A stretch of 54,708 nt of DNA from Marinicella sp. GTDB lineage: Bacteria > Pseudomonadota > Gammaproteobacteria > Xanthomonadales > Marinicellaceae. The translations under genes and the position numbers were made by a program. The stretch is from positions 1 to 54,708 of the forward strand of contig JANQRW010000029.1 in assembly GCA_028284365.1 (NCBI GenBank), given 5' to 3'. This document shows, one piece after another, positions 1 to 9,785 of this stretch. Position 1 is the first letter of the stretch; each line of letters starts with the position of its first letter. The notes beneath the pieces are model-generated. The model was not told the DNA's origin. It did not search any database and saw nothing but the letters and a program-made list of their open reading frames with translations.

Positions 1-2262
1 AGCCAGTGGCTCACTGAAACGGTAATAACCATCAGCCAAAATAACATCAAAACCACCACCAGCATAGACCAGGTCAGCTCCGTTACCCATGGTGATAAAG
101 TCCTGATTGCCAGTACCGTAAGCCACATCATTACCTTCATCGGCTACAATCCAATCACCTTGGTCAGACGTATTGGTGGCATTGATATCCTCACCTTCTT
201 CACCAGCTATGATCAGATCATCGCCCACTCCTGTATTGATCAAGTCAACATCAGGGCCACCGATTACGGTGTCTTTATCATTTGGTCCGTTAACAGGGTT
301 ATTAAACCCGACACCTGCCAGGATGTAGTCATTACCTTCTTCTCCGTAAATGGTGTCATTACCAGAAGCTGTTGATGCTCGGTCAGAAAACCCGTCATCA
401 CTGCCGAGCAAAACAACATCATCGCCTCCTTGGAAATCTGAAACCACATCATACAAATTGCCAGCATCATAAAAATCATTGCCGCTTGAACCTTGCGTGT
501 AGTTATCATACGTGCCAACCGCAGCAGTATCTTCTGGTGCAAAGGTGTCAATGGGTGGTAATGGATCATTACTGTTTTCCAAATCAATGCCCAAATCACC
601 GCTACTAAAACCATTGATCACGACCATACCTGTGGTATCTGTTGAGTCAATAACAACCAATTGGTTTCCTTGGAATGTGCTGATTAACTGATATCTGAAA
701 CGACCGTCAGTGCTATCCCAAACATTACCGCCAATTCGATCACCGCCAATTAAAACTTCTCCATTTAGCTGAACAGAACCTTGTCCATCTGAGTCGTAAA
801 TAATGTCTCTGCCATCATCGACAACATAGGAGTCAACGCCAGTGCCTCCTGATAAGAAGTCATCGCCCAACCCTCCATTCAATGAATCTGCTCCATCAAG
901 GCCGTACAAACTATCATCTTTGACACCACCAGTTGCCACATCGGATCCAGCTGAGCCAAATTGAACTTCAACAGCTGAAGCTGGTGCAACGGGGCGAAAA
1001 GTGCTTGCGACCCTGAGTACAGCAGCTGACTCTAGATCGGTGAATTTATAGGTATCATCAAATTCTGGGCTAAGGACAAAACCACCTTGATTGAGCAGAG
1101 TACCGTTTTGTTGAAAAACAGCATCATAGGTTAGTCTTGCTTTAGTCATTTGGCCTCGATCAATCCAGTATTGTGGTGACACATCTAAGCTCGGATTGGT
1201 ACCATTAACAATTTTAAAAATAGATAAACCTTGTAAAGATTTTTGAGCGACTAAATCACCAGATTGAGCTTCAAACACTAAATCATTGACTCGATGGACA
1301 GTAGCTCCTATCGATTGATTTTGCGGTCCTGGAGCGCCAAACAAGCTGCGAGCGTTGCTTTTAAAAAATTCATCAAAATCACTGGGTTGTTGATTTAATA
1401 CAGGGTTTGAAAACTGTCCCGATGAAGCTCCACTTAATTGGCTGACTATACTGTGATCACCATAAAGAAGCACCGGTTGGAAGGCTGTTTCTGCTACTTG
1501 GTCATCGACTGCGGTAGCTACAGAACTACCACAACGCCCAGATAACAAGCATATCTCAAAAAATATTTGAGCATTTTCAGCCAGCTCGCCTAATTCTTCA
1601 ATGGATAGAAATGCAGCTCCAACGTCATATATGGACTCGGTGACTCCATGGTTATAAGCATGATAAGCATAAACCACATTGCGCCAATCATCCAATGTGT
1701 CTACAACTGCACTTTCGTCTTGGCCAATTAATCTGTAAGTTTGGTCTACTTCAACTAGACCATTAGGATCATCAAATGAGGAAAATAGTAAAGTACCTGC
1801 CCATGCAGCATTTTGACCTTCTGGCGCAACGCTATTAATGGTGTCATTTGGGGCGAAATCAAAGAGTACTTCTCCTATTCCTGTTGCATCTTGTTCAGCT
1901 AATTCCTGGATGGTTTGTAATCTCCAATTATTCTGTGCTGGGTCAACTAGATCGCCGTAAATTTTTCTGGCAATTTCGTTAGAAGCTTCTTGAATCTCGG
2001 AAACGGTAGTTTCACTCTGAAAGTCTGAAAAGCGTCTTAGCCAATGCAATTCACCTTGCTTATTTGTATATTCACGAATCAATGTTGAAAATACCCCTAT
2101 ATCTAATGAAGCAATTGAAAATTCCTGATAACTCCTTTGTCCCAAATCATTTAACCTATGAAGCGAGTGGGATTGACCATAGGCATAAATCAATTCAAAT
2201 GGCTTTTTGGATACTTTTTGACTTAGATAAACGAATTGAAATGCTTTGCAATCAAAAAGCAT
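1..2262 (-). CDS. RTX (hemolysin-type calcium-binding repeat) protein, 3' end outside window
   Basis: Reading the minus strand, one frame stays open from an ATG at 2262 to base 1 and runs off the window, giving at least 754 residues; an in-frame TGA lies just upstream at 2290-2292. Residues 1 to about 440 match no family I recognise. Calcium-binding nonapeptide repeats follow in two clusters: around residue 455-475 (GGLGDDFLSGG) and from about 590 to the edge (for example GNDTIYGEEGND and VGDDLIIAGEEG). Between them is a linker with LNGEVLIGGDRIGG, a form common in RTX proteins. Such repeats fold when they bind calcium outside the cell, and the proteins usually leave through type I secretion without an N-terminal signal; none is visible here. 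The start has no clear ribosome binding site, so the true N-terminus is uncertain. The enzymatic role, if any, is unknown. Confidence 0.8.
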   Translation of the reverse strand, partial: MLFDCKAFQFVYLSQKVSKKPFELIYAYGQSHSLHRLNDLGQRSYQEFSIASLDIGVFSTLIREYTNKQGELHWLRRFSDFQSETTVSEIQEASNEIARKIYGDLVDPAQNNWRLQTIQELAEQDATGIGEVLFDFAPNDTINSVAPEGQNAAWAGTLLFSSFDDPNGLVEVDQTYRLIGQDESAVVDTLDDWRNVVYAYHAYNHGVTESIYDVGAAFLSIEELGELAENAQIFFEICLLSGRCGSSVATAVDDQVAETAFQPVLLYGDHSIVSQLSGASSGQFSNPVLNQQPSDFDEFFKSNARSLFGAPGPQNQSIGATVHRVNDLVFEAQSGDLVAQKSLQGLSIFKIVNGTNPSLDVSPQYWIDRGQMTKARLTYDAVFQQNGTLLNQGGFVLSPEFDDTYKFTDLESAAVLRVASTFRPVAPASAVEVQFGSAGSDVATGGVKDDSLYGLDGADSLNGGLGDDFLSGGTGVDSYVVDDGRDIIYDSDGQGSVQLNGEVLIGGDRIGGNVWDSTDGRFRYQLISTFQGNQLVVIDSTDTTGMVVINGFSSGDLGIDLENSNDPLPPIDTFAPEDTAAVGTYDNYTQGSSGNDFYDAGNLYDVVSDFQGGDDVVLLGSDDGFSDRASTASGNDTIYGEEGNDYILAGVGFNNPVNGPNDKDTVIGGPDVDLINTGVGDDLIIAGEEGEDINATNTSDQGDWIVADEGNDVAYGTGNQDFITMGNGADLVYAGGGFDVILADGYYRFSEPLA

Positions 2263-2420
2263 TAAGGTACAACTATTTAATTAAGGACTTCAAGCAAATT
2301 CCAGTTTGGTATTTTGATTACGCTCAAGTTCATAACAAAAGAAAGTGAAAATATCCCTGGTTATTTTTTTTTGTTTTAGGTAGTATCTTGTTAACTACTT
2401 GACACGCATTAATCCATGTT
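2263..2420. other. Intergenic region between divergent genes
   Basis: This 158-base AT-rich gap separates the leftward RTX gene from the rightward methyltransferase operon. A TTGACA hexamer at 2400-2405 could be a -35 element, but no well-spaced -10 is evident. An apparent rightward ORF from 2064 overlaps the RTX frame and this gap; it has no family features and is not called. Confidence 0.4.
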
Positions 2421-3770
2421 ATGAGCTTAGCTAAACCAGCAATTAAAAATAGATTCAAAGTAGGTTCGCTTGATCATTTTTTAAATCAAAAGGACGAACA
2501 TTATTGGTCATTCAGAGGAAGAGCAAAAAGAGATCATTGCCATAGTTTAATCAAGTACCCTGCAATGATGGTGCCTCAAATGCAAGGCGAATTGATTGAT
2601 TTTTTTTTAGAACAAGACCAAAACATTAAATCAGTATTTGACCCTTTTGTTGGATCGGGTACAGTTTTAGTTGAAAGTATGACAAGAGGGATGGATTTTT
2701 TAGGAATAGATATTAACCCTTTAGCGATTATGGCCTGTGAAGCTAAAGCAGGTCCATTTTTTTTAAACGCACTGAGCTTAAAATGGGCATCCTTAGAGGG
2801 GAAAATTAATTCTGACAAATCCAGGAAAATAGACTATACATTTGATGAAGCTGATAAGTGGTTCCTGCTTGATGTGCAAATTGAGCTGTGTAAAATTCGT
2901 AGAAATATAAAAAAAATAAAGCCAAAATGGGCAAGGCGTTTTTTTTGGGTCGCATTCAGTGATGTTGTAAGAATGACATGCAACTCACGACCAACTACTT
3001 ACAAACTTCATATAAAAGATGAATTAAACATTGAGGAAGTAGATTCTCCTGTGAAGCTGTTCGTTGAAAAATGTGTTAAGAATTTAACAGCATTGCAAAG
3101 TCACAGTAAGATTTTAGATGAACAAAATTGTATCAAGAGAGGTAAATATCAGAGAAGAATTGATTTGCTAAATGTAGATGTAATTAACTCAAAAAATATG
3201 CTTAAAAAGCATAAACTTGATCTGTTGGTTTCTTCTCCGCCTTATGGAGATAATGGAACAACAGTAACTTATGGACAGTATTCTTACTTGCCGTTGAAAT
3301 GGATTGATGCAAATGATTTGCCCGTTTCTGTTGAAAACAAAATTTTAGATAACTCAAATAGGATAGATTTTTTAAGTTTGGGAGGTAGTAAAAAAGGCTG
3401 GGCTGAAAGGGCAGAAACAATATCAGGACATTCAAACTCATTTCAAAAAATCTATGATGAAATACCCACCGAGTCAACAGGTCGAGAAAGGTTAACAAGT
3501 TTTTTTGCTGATTTGAATTTAGCACTTGATGTTATTCTAGAGAGGCTTCAAAATAATGCATATATGATTTGGACATTAGGGAACAGAAGTGTGTCAGGGG
3601 TAGAAGTTCAATTAGATTTGATTTTTCAAGAATTGCTTGAGTCTAAGGGGTGTGCTTTTGAAAAAATCATACATAGAGATATTCCCTCAAAAAGGATGCC
3701 TGGAAGAAATAAGACATCAAAAACCATGACAAAAGAAACTGTTTTAATAATGAAAAATAGATCTTCATGA
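2421..3770 (+). CDS. Site-specific DNA methyltransferase (SPPY class, amino-MTase)
   Basis: This 449-residue protein carries the two hallmark motifs of amino-group DNA methyltransferases. The AdoMet-binding motif I is FDPFVGSGT at about residues 73-81, followed by the acidic loop GIDINP. The catalytic motif IV is SPPY at about residue 270. SPPY is typical of N4-cytosine enzymes and also occurs in some N6-adenine enzymes. Motif I precedes motif IV by about 190 residues, so a target-recognition region may lie between them. No restriction nuclease follows. Instead the stop overlaps the start of a GHKL ATPase gene by four bases (ATGA), so the three genes here are probably one operon. Its likely job is to mark host DNA or create a modification the partner proteins read; that role is inferred. 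The coding sequence is AT-rich compared with the lip/mre block, which fits an acquired module. Confidence 0.85.
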   Translation: MSLAKPAIKNRFKVGSLDHFLNQKDEHYWSFRGRAKRDHCHSLIKYPAMMVPQMQGELIDFFLEQDQNIKSVFDPFVGSGTVLVESMTRGMDFLGIDINPLAIMACEAKAGPFFLNALSLKWASLEGKINSDKSRKIDYTFDEADKWFLLDVQIELCKIRRNIKKIKPKWARRFFWVAFSDVVRMTCNSRPTTYKLHIKDELNIEEVDSPVKLFVEKCVKNLTALQSHSKILDEQNCIKRGKYQRRIDLLNVDVINSKNMLKKHKLDLLVSSPPYGDNGTTVTYGQYSYLPLKWIDANDLPVSVENKILDNSNRIDFLSLGGSKKGWAERAETISGHSNSFQKIYDEIPTESTGRERLTSFFADLNLALDVILERLQNNAYMIWTLGNRSVSGVEVQLDLIFQELLESKGCAFEKIIHRDIPSKRMPGRNKTSKTMTKETVLIMKNRSS

Positions 3771-6346
3771 TTGATTCTGAGTTAGATAACGTCCAAGAAG
3801 ATTTCAAGTTTAAAGTTAATCCCTATTTGTTGATTCAACTAGGCGAAGAATTGATTACGAATAAGAATCAAGCAATCCTAGAACTCATTAAAAACTCATA
3901 TGATGCTGACGCGAATTGGTGCAATGTAGAGGTTGATACTAATTACGAAGGTTTTTTTTCTTTTAAAACAAATACTTTTACTGAAGATAAAAAATTAATA
4001 GAGGATTTTCAGCATTGTATTAAACTGAAAAAAGAAAACGAACTCATATATGATCAGCCGCAAATTATTTTTAAAGTAAAAGGAAAAATAACTTTTTCAG
4101 ATGATGGAACTGGAATGGGCATGGATGATATTCGTGATGGTTGGTTAAATATCAGCGGTTCTTCAAAAAGAAAGCTAAAAAAGTTAAAGAAAAAAACGCC
4201 AATATTTAAAAGAGAATATATTGGAGACAAAGGATTAGGAAGAGTTAGTTCCATGAAGTTAGGTTCAATTCTAAAAATTCAATCATGGAAAGATACTCAA
4301 GAAGGTATTGAGGCAACAATAAACTGGTCTCAAGCTAGATATATTGATTCACTTGATAACTTTAAGGTAGATATTAATGCACTTAGTGCTAGTACAGTAA
4401 ATGGAACTACTTTAGAAATATACAACCTGTCTGATTTTTCTCAATGGCAGGAAAGTTTGTATCAAACAAAAGTACAATTATCACTTTCGTCAATGCTGGC
4501 GTTACAAAACAATAATAACTTTTCTGTTGCTTTTTCTATAGATGGTGATTCTGTTGACCTAAGAAAACTAAATAAAGAACTACTTAATACAGCGGTTTGT
4601 AAGTTCAGTTACAAATTTTGTAAAGATCACCTGTTTTGTATTGGCAAGGTCAAGCTCAACTTTTATAAAGGAACTAAGTTGTTAGAAAAAGAAAGATTTA
4701 AAAAATATATAGAATCTGATAATGCCGAGAGGTTTAAACAATACTTAAAGAATTATAAATTAATTTCAGATTATAGACTTATATTTCCCAAAAGAGGAGA
4801 TTGGTACATAATATTTAAAATGAGAGTGCCGATTGATGAAATTTTCTCATCTCAGGCATTAGATGAAGAAAAAATTGATCACCCTGGCAATTTTGATGCG
4901 TATATTAACTATTTCTTTTTTAATACGAAAACTGAAATAAACCCTGAAAATTCTTCCACTATTAATGTTAACGCCTTTCTGAAGGAGATGATAGGGGTGG
5001 GAGTGTATCGAGATATGTTTCGAATTGTTTCCGGAAAATATGATTGGATGGGTATTGGTAAAGAACAACTTGCTGGAAAAGGGTTTTATTCACTAAGAGC
5101 CAGTAACGTTGTTGGTAGAATTAATCTTGATGTTTATGAAAATTTAGGTTTAAAAGAGAAGTCTGATCGTGAAGGTTTGATTGAAAATGAAGCATTAAAT
5201 GGATTTTTACTAATTACTAAAAGAATGCTTAAATTTGCGAATGATTTTTTGAACAATACAAGAAGGGCTGCAAGTTCATTTAAATCTGATCAAGAAAAAT
5301 TTAATCAGGGAAAGAAACTTGATTACGATGCACAAAACGCACTAAGTGAAATTTCAGATTTATTTAATAAAACTATTGATAGTTCGCCTCAAATACTAGA
5401 GTCATTTAAATCGGTAAACCTAAATATTAGTAAAAGCATTGAAACAGGCAGTGTGCTATCAAACTCCTCAAACATTATGGAGGTAAAAACTTTAGCAAGC
5501 AAGTCACTTAATAACCTTAAAAAAGTAAAGGTATCAATTGAGGATCTGGCTTCTAAACAACAAGACATCTTAGATGACTTTGTTGAGAACAAGTATTCTG
5601 TAAACAAAGTGGTTGAGGATTTTGAAATGATAGAAAGACAAATATCTGAAATGTATGACCACATTGCAATAGGAATTTCCGCACAAAGTTTAGCGCATGA
5701 GATTAACTCAATCACTAGTTACATAATTCGCCGGATCAATCAATTAAATAAAAGGCTGGAGTTGTTTGATAATTCCGAAAAACTTGTAGAGATAATTTGG
5801 GATGTAAAATCAAATGTTAACTCAATTCAAAAGCAAGTCTCTTTACTTAGCCCAATGTTGAGATCACACAGGGAGTTAAAAGGCGTAATTTCAGTGAAGA
5901 AGGCAATAGAAGACTATTTTTTCACTATGCAAAGAAAATTTGATAAAGAAAAAATCAGCTTTGTAATTGATATTGTAGAGGATATTAATATTAGGTTCAA
6001 CAAAGGCAAGCTTTTGCAAATTTTTGAGAACTTGGCTAACAATTCCATCTATTGGTTAGGCCATTATCAAAAAAAGATTAAAAAGAAAGAAATTCATATT
6101 AAATTGAATAGAAACATATTGGTGTTTTCTGACAATGGGCATGGAATAGAGCCAAACAAGGCTAAAAAAATATTTGAATTATTTGTGACCTATCGAACAA
6201 ATGGAGGTGTCGGTTTAGGGTTGTTTATTGTAAACCAAATTTTAACTGATTATGGATGTAGTATTCGTCTTTTAAATACAAAAAATAAATTTGGGAATTA
6301 TTATTGTTTTGAAATAGATTTAGGGGGTGCATTTGTCACACAATAA
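3767..6346 (+). CDS. Double-GHKL ATPase / histidine kinase-like protein
   Basis: This 859-residue protein has two separate GHKL ATP-binding modules. The first, at about residues 20-260, is Hsp90/MORC-like: N-box ELIKNSYDADA, G1 box DDGTGM, and a GDKGLGR glycine loop. A long helical, probably coiled-coil region follows at about 480-660 and contains LAHEINS with His644, which resembles the phosphoacceptor H-box of histidine kinases. The second GHKL module ends the protein: N-box ENLANNS, FSDNGHGI and GVGLGLFIV. There is no transmembrane segment, so it should act in the cytoplasm. It overlaps the methyltransferase by 4 bases and the receiver-like gene by 20 bases. The layout suggests an ATP-driven sensor that passes phosphate to the next protein. 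MORC-type GHKL ATPases are known partners of methyltransferases in restriction-type systems (Iyer and Aravind's comparative work), but I do not recognise this exact architecture. Confidence 0.8.
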   Translation: MIDSELDNVQEDFKFKVNPYLLIQLGEELITNKNQAILELIKNSYDADANWCNVEVDTNYEGFFSFKTNTFTEDKKLIEDFQHCIKLKKENELIYDQPQIIFKVKGKITFSDDGTGMGMDDIRDGWLNISGSSKRKLKKLKKKTPIFKREYIGDKGLGRVSSMKLGSILKIQSWKDTQEGIEATINWSQARYIDSLDNFKVDINALSASTVNGTTLEIYNLSDFSQWQESLYQTKVQLSLSSMLALQNNNNFSVAFSIDGDSVDLRKLNKELLNTAVCKFSYKFCKDHLFCIGKVKLNFYKGTKLLEKERFKKYIESDNAERFKQYLKNYKLISDYRLIFPKRGDWYIIFKMRVPIDEIFSSQALDEEKIDHPGNFDAYINYFFFNTKTEINPENSSTINVNAFLKEMIGVGVYRDMFRIVSGKYDWMGIGKEQLAGKGFYSLRASNVVGRINLDVYENLGLKEKSDREGLIENEALNGFLLITKRMLKFANDFLNNTRRAASSFKSDQEKFNQGKKLDYDAQNALSEISDLFNKTIDSSPQILESFKSVNLNISKSIETGSVLSNSSNIMEVKTLASKSLNNLKKVKVSIEDLASKQQDILDDFVENKYSVNKVVEDFEMIERQISEMYDHIAIGISAQSLAHEINSITSYIIRRINQLNKRLELFDNSEKLVEIIWDVKSNVNSIQKQVSLLSPMLRSHRELKGVISVKKAIEDYFFTMQRKFDKEKISFVIDIVEDINIRFNKGKLLQIFENLANNSIYWLGHYQKKIKKKEIHIKLNRNILVFSDNGHGIEPNKAKKIFELFVTYRTNGGVGLGLFIVNQILTDYGCSIRLLNTKNKFGNYYCFEIDLGGAFVTQ

Positions 6347-8018
6347 CGATATTCTGGCATCGATTCAAGATGTTATGAAGTTTGAATCAGTGGTTTGGGT
6401 TGATGATATATTTTCAGATAGTGAAAGTATAGACTTGAATGAAGTTGTAAATGGACTTGAACGATTAATCGATATCGATAAAAAAGAACAGCTCGCAAAA
6501 TATGCATCATTAAGTGAATTAGATTTAACCAAGCCCAACCAAATACTAAAAACAGATGTAAAAAAAATAGTTGAAAGATGTGCCAATTTGGATGAATTTT
6601 CTGACATTATAAGTTCTTCAGATGATCTGTCACCTTTACAAGCCGAATGTTTAAAGAGGGCTTTTAGTAAATTTGGTTCTCTATCAACTTTAAGCTTTGA
6701 AGATATAGATATAAATTCAATTGACTCAAATGTTTTATGTCTTCTGGATATAGAGAATACAAAATCAGGGGGTGAATTTGCAGGGGTAGATATTCTTCAA
6801 AAAATATTAGATGAAAATAAAACTAATTTCACTGTCATTTTGTTCTCTCATTCCGCAATTGAAGAAAATGAGGAAGAGAAAAGACAAGAGATCTTTGGGC
6901 AATTAACGTGGAAAGGTGACTCAAACCAAGGTGATAAAAGTTCGTTCTCAGTTATGTCTAAATCAAGAATATTGCAAAATGATGATGAGAGTGAAATTCA
7001 AAATATTGTCACAAGTAAACTAACGAGTGTTTTTTCAAGAAGAACTATGTTGAAGATAGCAGAGAGACTTCGAATGGAGATAGTTCATAAAACTGAGGAT
7101 GTTATTAATGCATTAGCAAGTGAAGATATATATTCATGTGAAAATTCAGTCTTTAAGTCCTCTTTTAAAGAAGGAACATCAGAAATAGCATTATTGCATA
7201 GAATATTTAATTTATCCCAGTCAGATGCAGTTGAGGCTATTTTAAGAACAGATCAAAAGATTTTAGAAAATATTTCAGTATTGAGAGGTCTTAGAAATAA
7301 TTTCAGTGAAAGTAACAATACAAGCCTAAACTACTTTAAAACTTTAAGGAAAAAAGAATTTCTCATCGATGCTCAGTTAATCAATAAAAACCATACCCCA
7401 TTAATTGGTGGTGATACTTTTAATATTAACGAAAAAAAATTCATTTTACTTTCTCAAGCATGCGACACCATGCTAAGGCCAGATGGGTTTCGAAAAAAAG
7501 CAGTTGGTTATTTAGTACCATTTGAGTTAAAAAGTGACAGCAGTTCCAATTATACAAAATTGAATAAAAATTACTCTAAACCTCATTTTCTAACATTAAA
7601 ACAGATTGCATCTGATCATTCATACTGGGTCTTCAAAATGAATGAATTTGAAACCGTTAATTTAAATTTGCTAGATATGGTCGTTTATAACCAGGATGGC
7701 AAATGTGATGTGAACTTTTCAGATGACTGCCCAAGCATGATTTTCCTGGAAGGTTGGAAGAAGAGATACGAAATGCTTAAACAAAAAATCGAAAGTGAAG
7801 GAATGCCAAGAGAATTGAAACATTTTTGTTTAGACTTTAACTTTGAGAGTGATACTGAGCTTGATATGAATCCCGAACTTTTAGCAAGTAACACCTTTGT
7901 TTGTAATAATATTCAAAGAGCAGAACGTTTTAGATCTAAATTTGCTGATTACATATTCGCAAGGTTTTTACGTTATAGAATGCGTTTTGCACTTGACCAT
8001 GACTTCACAGTTAATTAG
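6327..8018 (+). CDS. Receiver-like (response regulator-related) protein, putative output of the GHKL kinase
   Basis: The 563-residue product begins like a response regulator: VVWVDD places an acidic pair at Asp26/Asp27, and LLDIE gives a candidate phospho-acceptor Asp141. In ordinary receivers these lie about 40 residues apart; here the distance is 115, so an insertion of about 70 residues splits the fold. Asp141 is followed by a GVDIL helix and then a VILFSHS strand as in receivers. The rest has no DNA-binding domain that I recognise. A segment near residues 345-400 containing FILLSQACDTMLR looks conserved but I cannot name it. The gene starts inside the kinase gene (GTG at 6327; TTG at 6333 is an alternative behind AGGGGG), indicating translational coupling. 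It may be the effector or switch of the module; this is inference. Confidence 0.65.
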   Translation: MHLSHNNDILASIQDVMKFESVVWVDDIFSDSESIDLNEVVNGLERLIDIDKKEQLAKYASLSELDLTKPNQILKTDVKKIVERCANLDEFSDIISSSDDLSPLQAECLKRAFSKFGSLSTLSFEDIDINSIDSNVLCLLDIENTKSGGEFAGVDILQKILDENKTNFTVILFSHSAIEENEEEKRQEIFGQLTWKGDSNQGDKSSFSVMSKSRILQNDDESEIQNIVTSKLTSVFSRRTMLKIAERLRMEIVHKTEDVINALASEDIYSCENSVFKSSFKEGTSEIALLHRIFNLSQSDAVEAILRTDQKILENISVLRGLRNNFSESNNTSLNYFKTLRKKEFLIDAQLINKNHTPLIGGDTFNINEKKFILLSQACDTMLRPDGFRKKAVGYLVPFELKSDSSSNYTKLNKNYSKPHFLTLKQIASDHSYWVFKMNEFETVNLNLLDMVVYNQDGKCDVNFSDDCPSMIFLEGWKKRYEMLKQKIESEGMPRELKHFCLDFNFESDTELDMNPELLASNTFVCNNIQRAERFRSKFADYIFARFLRYRMRFALDHDFTVN

Positions 8019-8048
8019 CTAGTTTGAAATTTTCCCGATCATCATATA

Positions 8049-9785
8049 TTAACCGATTTTTTGAATAATATTTTTCACAAAAGCATCTATACTAGGAGCA
8101 CTGTGCTTCATAGTGTTAGTATCAGATAGCAGTTCATTGGGGAAGCTAATGTTTCCCCAAATACCTCTTGCCTTTGCAAGCTTAATAATTGTTTCATAGA
8201 TTATTTGGTTGCTAATCGGCAATCCATCAATTCTGCAAAGTAATCCTCTGGCGTAACTTTCGTTTTTTCTGAATTTAAAATCAATTAGACAAAAGTGTTT
8301 GGAGTTGTGCTCTATGTCAGCAATGATGATTGCTCTTCGTGATTTTAAGCTGGAGTCGTAATATGACCATTGGCGACGTTTGCTTGGTTTAATTAATGGA
8401 ATAACTTGTGTTTGATCTGTGGGTGGTCTGATTGATGCAATGAAGTCTTCGTGTTTATTCAGTTCAGCGATGGCTTCAACGAATGTATCGAATGATGCAT
8501 CTAATGCTTCTCTTTTTGTGTTTATTGTACCTCTGCTGGTATCAGATGGGCCCCATGTTCCTTGACCTGTTCCTTGTTGTTTGGTGTTAATCTCTTTGAG
8601 TTTTTTTGCTTTGGTGCTTTTGTACAAGCATTGATCTTTGAGTGGCTTTTCGATGGGTTTGTCTTCAGTGAAGCCGAAACGGTTACTGGGTTTATCTATG
8701 GCATTGTTTTGTGAGAGGTTTGATGGCTCTTGTGAGCTGGCCATTGGTGTATTCTGTGGTTGTTTATTCTTGTTAGGGGCCTGGAATGGCTTTTTCTGTT
8801 CCTCGGGTATATCGGTTCCTTTATCAGCAGTTGTTGCATCTCTGATGACTTGGATTCTTTTATATGGGAAAGGTGCTGTGCAGTGGTAAATTGAGTAGAC
8901 CAGCTTTTTGAATGATTCTGTTTCTTTGCAGTAAATTGGTTTATAGCAAAGTGTGAGATTAGTGGGGCCTGTAAATGGAAAAACTGTTTTAGGGAATAGG
9001 TATTTATTGTTGGCTACATTCTGAACCATCAGTGAGTCATGAACCAGTCGAGCAGCTTGTAGGCCTTCTCGCCTTCGGTAGGCTCTTGATAATACCCATG
9101 CATCTTCATCATGCATTTGCATTCTTAAATGAATAGAGAAAATACTGGCTTCTTCGCTGTATCTTGTTTTTTCTGGTTTGTAGATTTTTGTTGTTCTTTC
9201 ATTGATGATTGAGCCATCATAAACGGCATGTGCCAGGCTGGTGCTGGTGCATAAATAGAAATTAATCAGCACATGCGCTGGAATGATGAAATGGTAGGGA
9301 TCGTCTTTATATTGGACATAAGCACAGTTGACGACTCTGCCTTTTTTTTCCATGAGTTGTTTTCCATATGGAAACGCATAGAATTCTTCATTGCTGAGCT
9401 CGTATTTATGGTAACCAGGATGATATTGAACATGGGCATCATCAATAACCAAATTGAATGTTTCTTTGGTGCCTACATTTGAGTTTATCAATAAGCCATT
9501 TTTCCAAAGGGATCCAATATCTATAAGTGGAGATTGTCCGACTCCTACAAATATCTCCTTTGCTTGTTTCTTATCAATGTCACCCACCATGTAAAAATGT
9601 CTTTTTTCATCATAAGCTCCAGTTTCATATTCTTTTTGAGCTTCAGGTGTGAATGGAGCAATGAGGGCTACAAAAACTGATTCGGATGGTACTGCCAGGT
9701 TGTATTGGATGTCGTAAACCCACTCAACCCTCCATATGCGCCCATCATCGGGAAAGTAGGAGAGTTTGAGTCGTTCTGCGCTCAT
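8049..9785 (-). CDS. Hypothetical protein, weakly TnsE-like
   Basis: This 578-residue soluble protein has no clear catalytic motif. The overall plan (N-terminal beta-rich half, a low-complexity linker rich in K, P, Q and S near residues 330-400, and a basic C-terminal domain containing RAIIIADIEHN and a WGN..FPNELL end) recalls Tn7 TnsE, the targeting protein of about 540 residues for mobile replicating DNA. I judged this by eye from remembered TnsE features, so it is tentative. No tnsA, tnsB or tnsC gene lies in the window. Its start codon directly abuts four tandem repeats (9786-9866) that resemble TnsB-binding sites, which strengthens a Tn7-like origin. It converges with the receiver-like gene, leaving 30 bases between them. 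It could also be an unrelated island protein that regulates itself through those repeats. Confidence 0.4.
   Translation of the reverse strand: MSAERLKLSYFPDDGRIWRVEWVYDIQYNLAVPSESVFVALIAPFTPEAQKEYETGAYDEKRHFYMVGDIDKKQAKEIFVGVGQSPLIDIGSLWKNGLLINSNVGTKETFNLVIDDAHVQYHPGYHKYELSNEEFYAFPYGKQLMEKKGRVVNCAYVQYKDDPYHFIIPAHVLINFYLCTSTSLAHAVYDGSIINERTTKIYKPEKTRYSEEASIFSIHLRMQMHDEDAWVLSRAYRRREGLQAARLVHDSLMVQNVANNKYLFPKTVFPFTGPTNLTLCYKPIYCKETESFKKLVYSIYHCTAPFPYKRIQVIRDATTADKGTDIPEEQKKPFQAPNKNKQPQNTPMASSQEPSNLSQNNAIDKPSNRFGFTEDKPIEKPLKDQCLYKSTKAKKLKEINTKQQGTGQGTWGPSDTSRGTINTKREALDASFDTFVEAIAELNKHEDFIASIRPPTDQTQVIPLIKPSKRRQWSYYDSSLKSRRAIIIADIEHNSKHFCLIDFKFRKNESYARGLLCRIDGLPISNQIIYETIIKLAKARGIWGNISFPNELLSDTNTMKHSAPSIDAFVKNIIQKIG

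Noticed and set aside
160-614. Small ORFs on both strands in 160-614
   Set aside because: They lie over the RTX frame, whose GGxGxD codons create open frames in other phases.
2064-2348. 94-residue rightward ORF before the methyltransferase
   Set aside because: It is antisense to the RTX N-terminus, lacks a ribosome binding site and family features.
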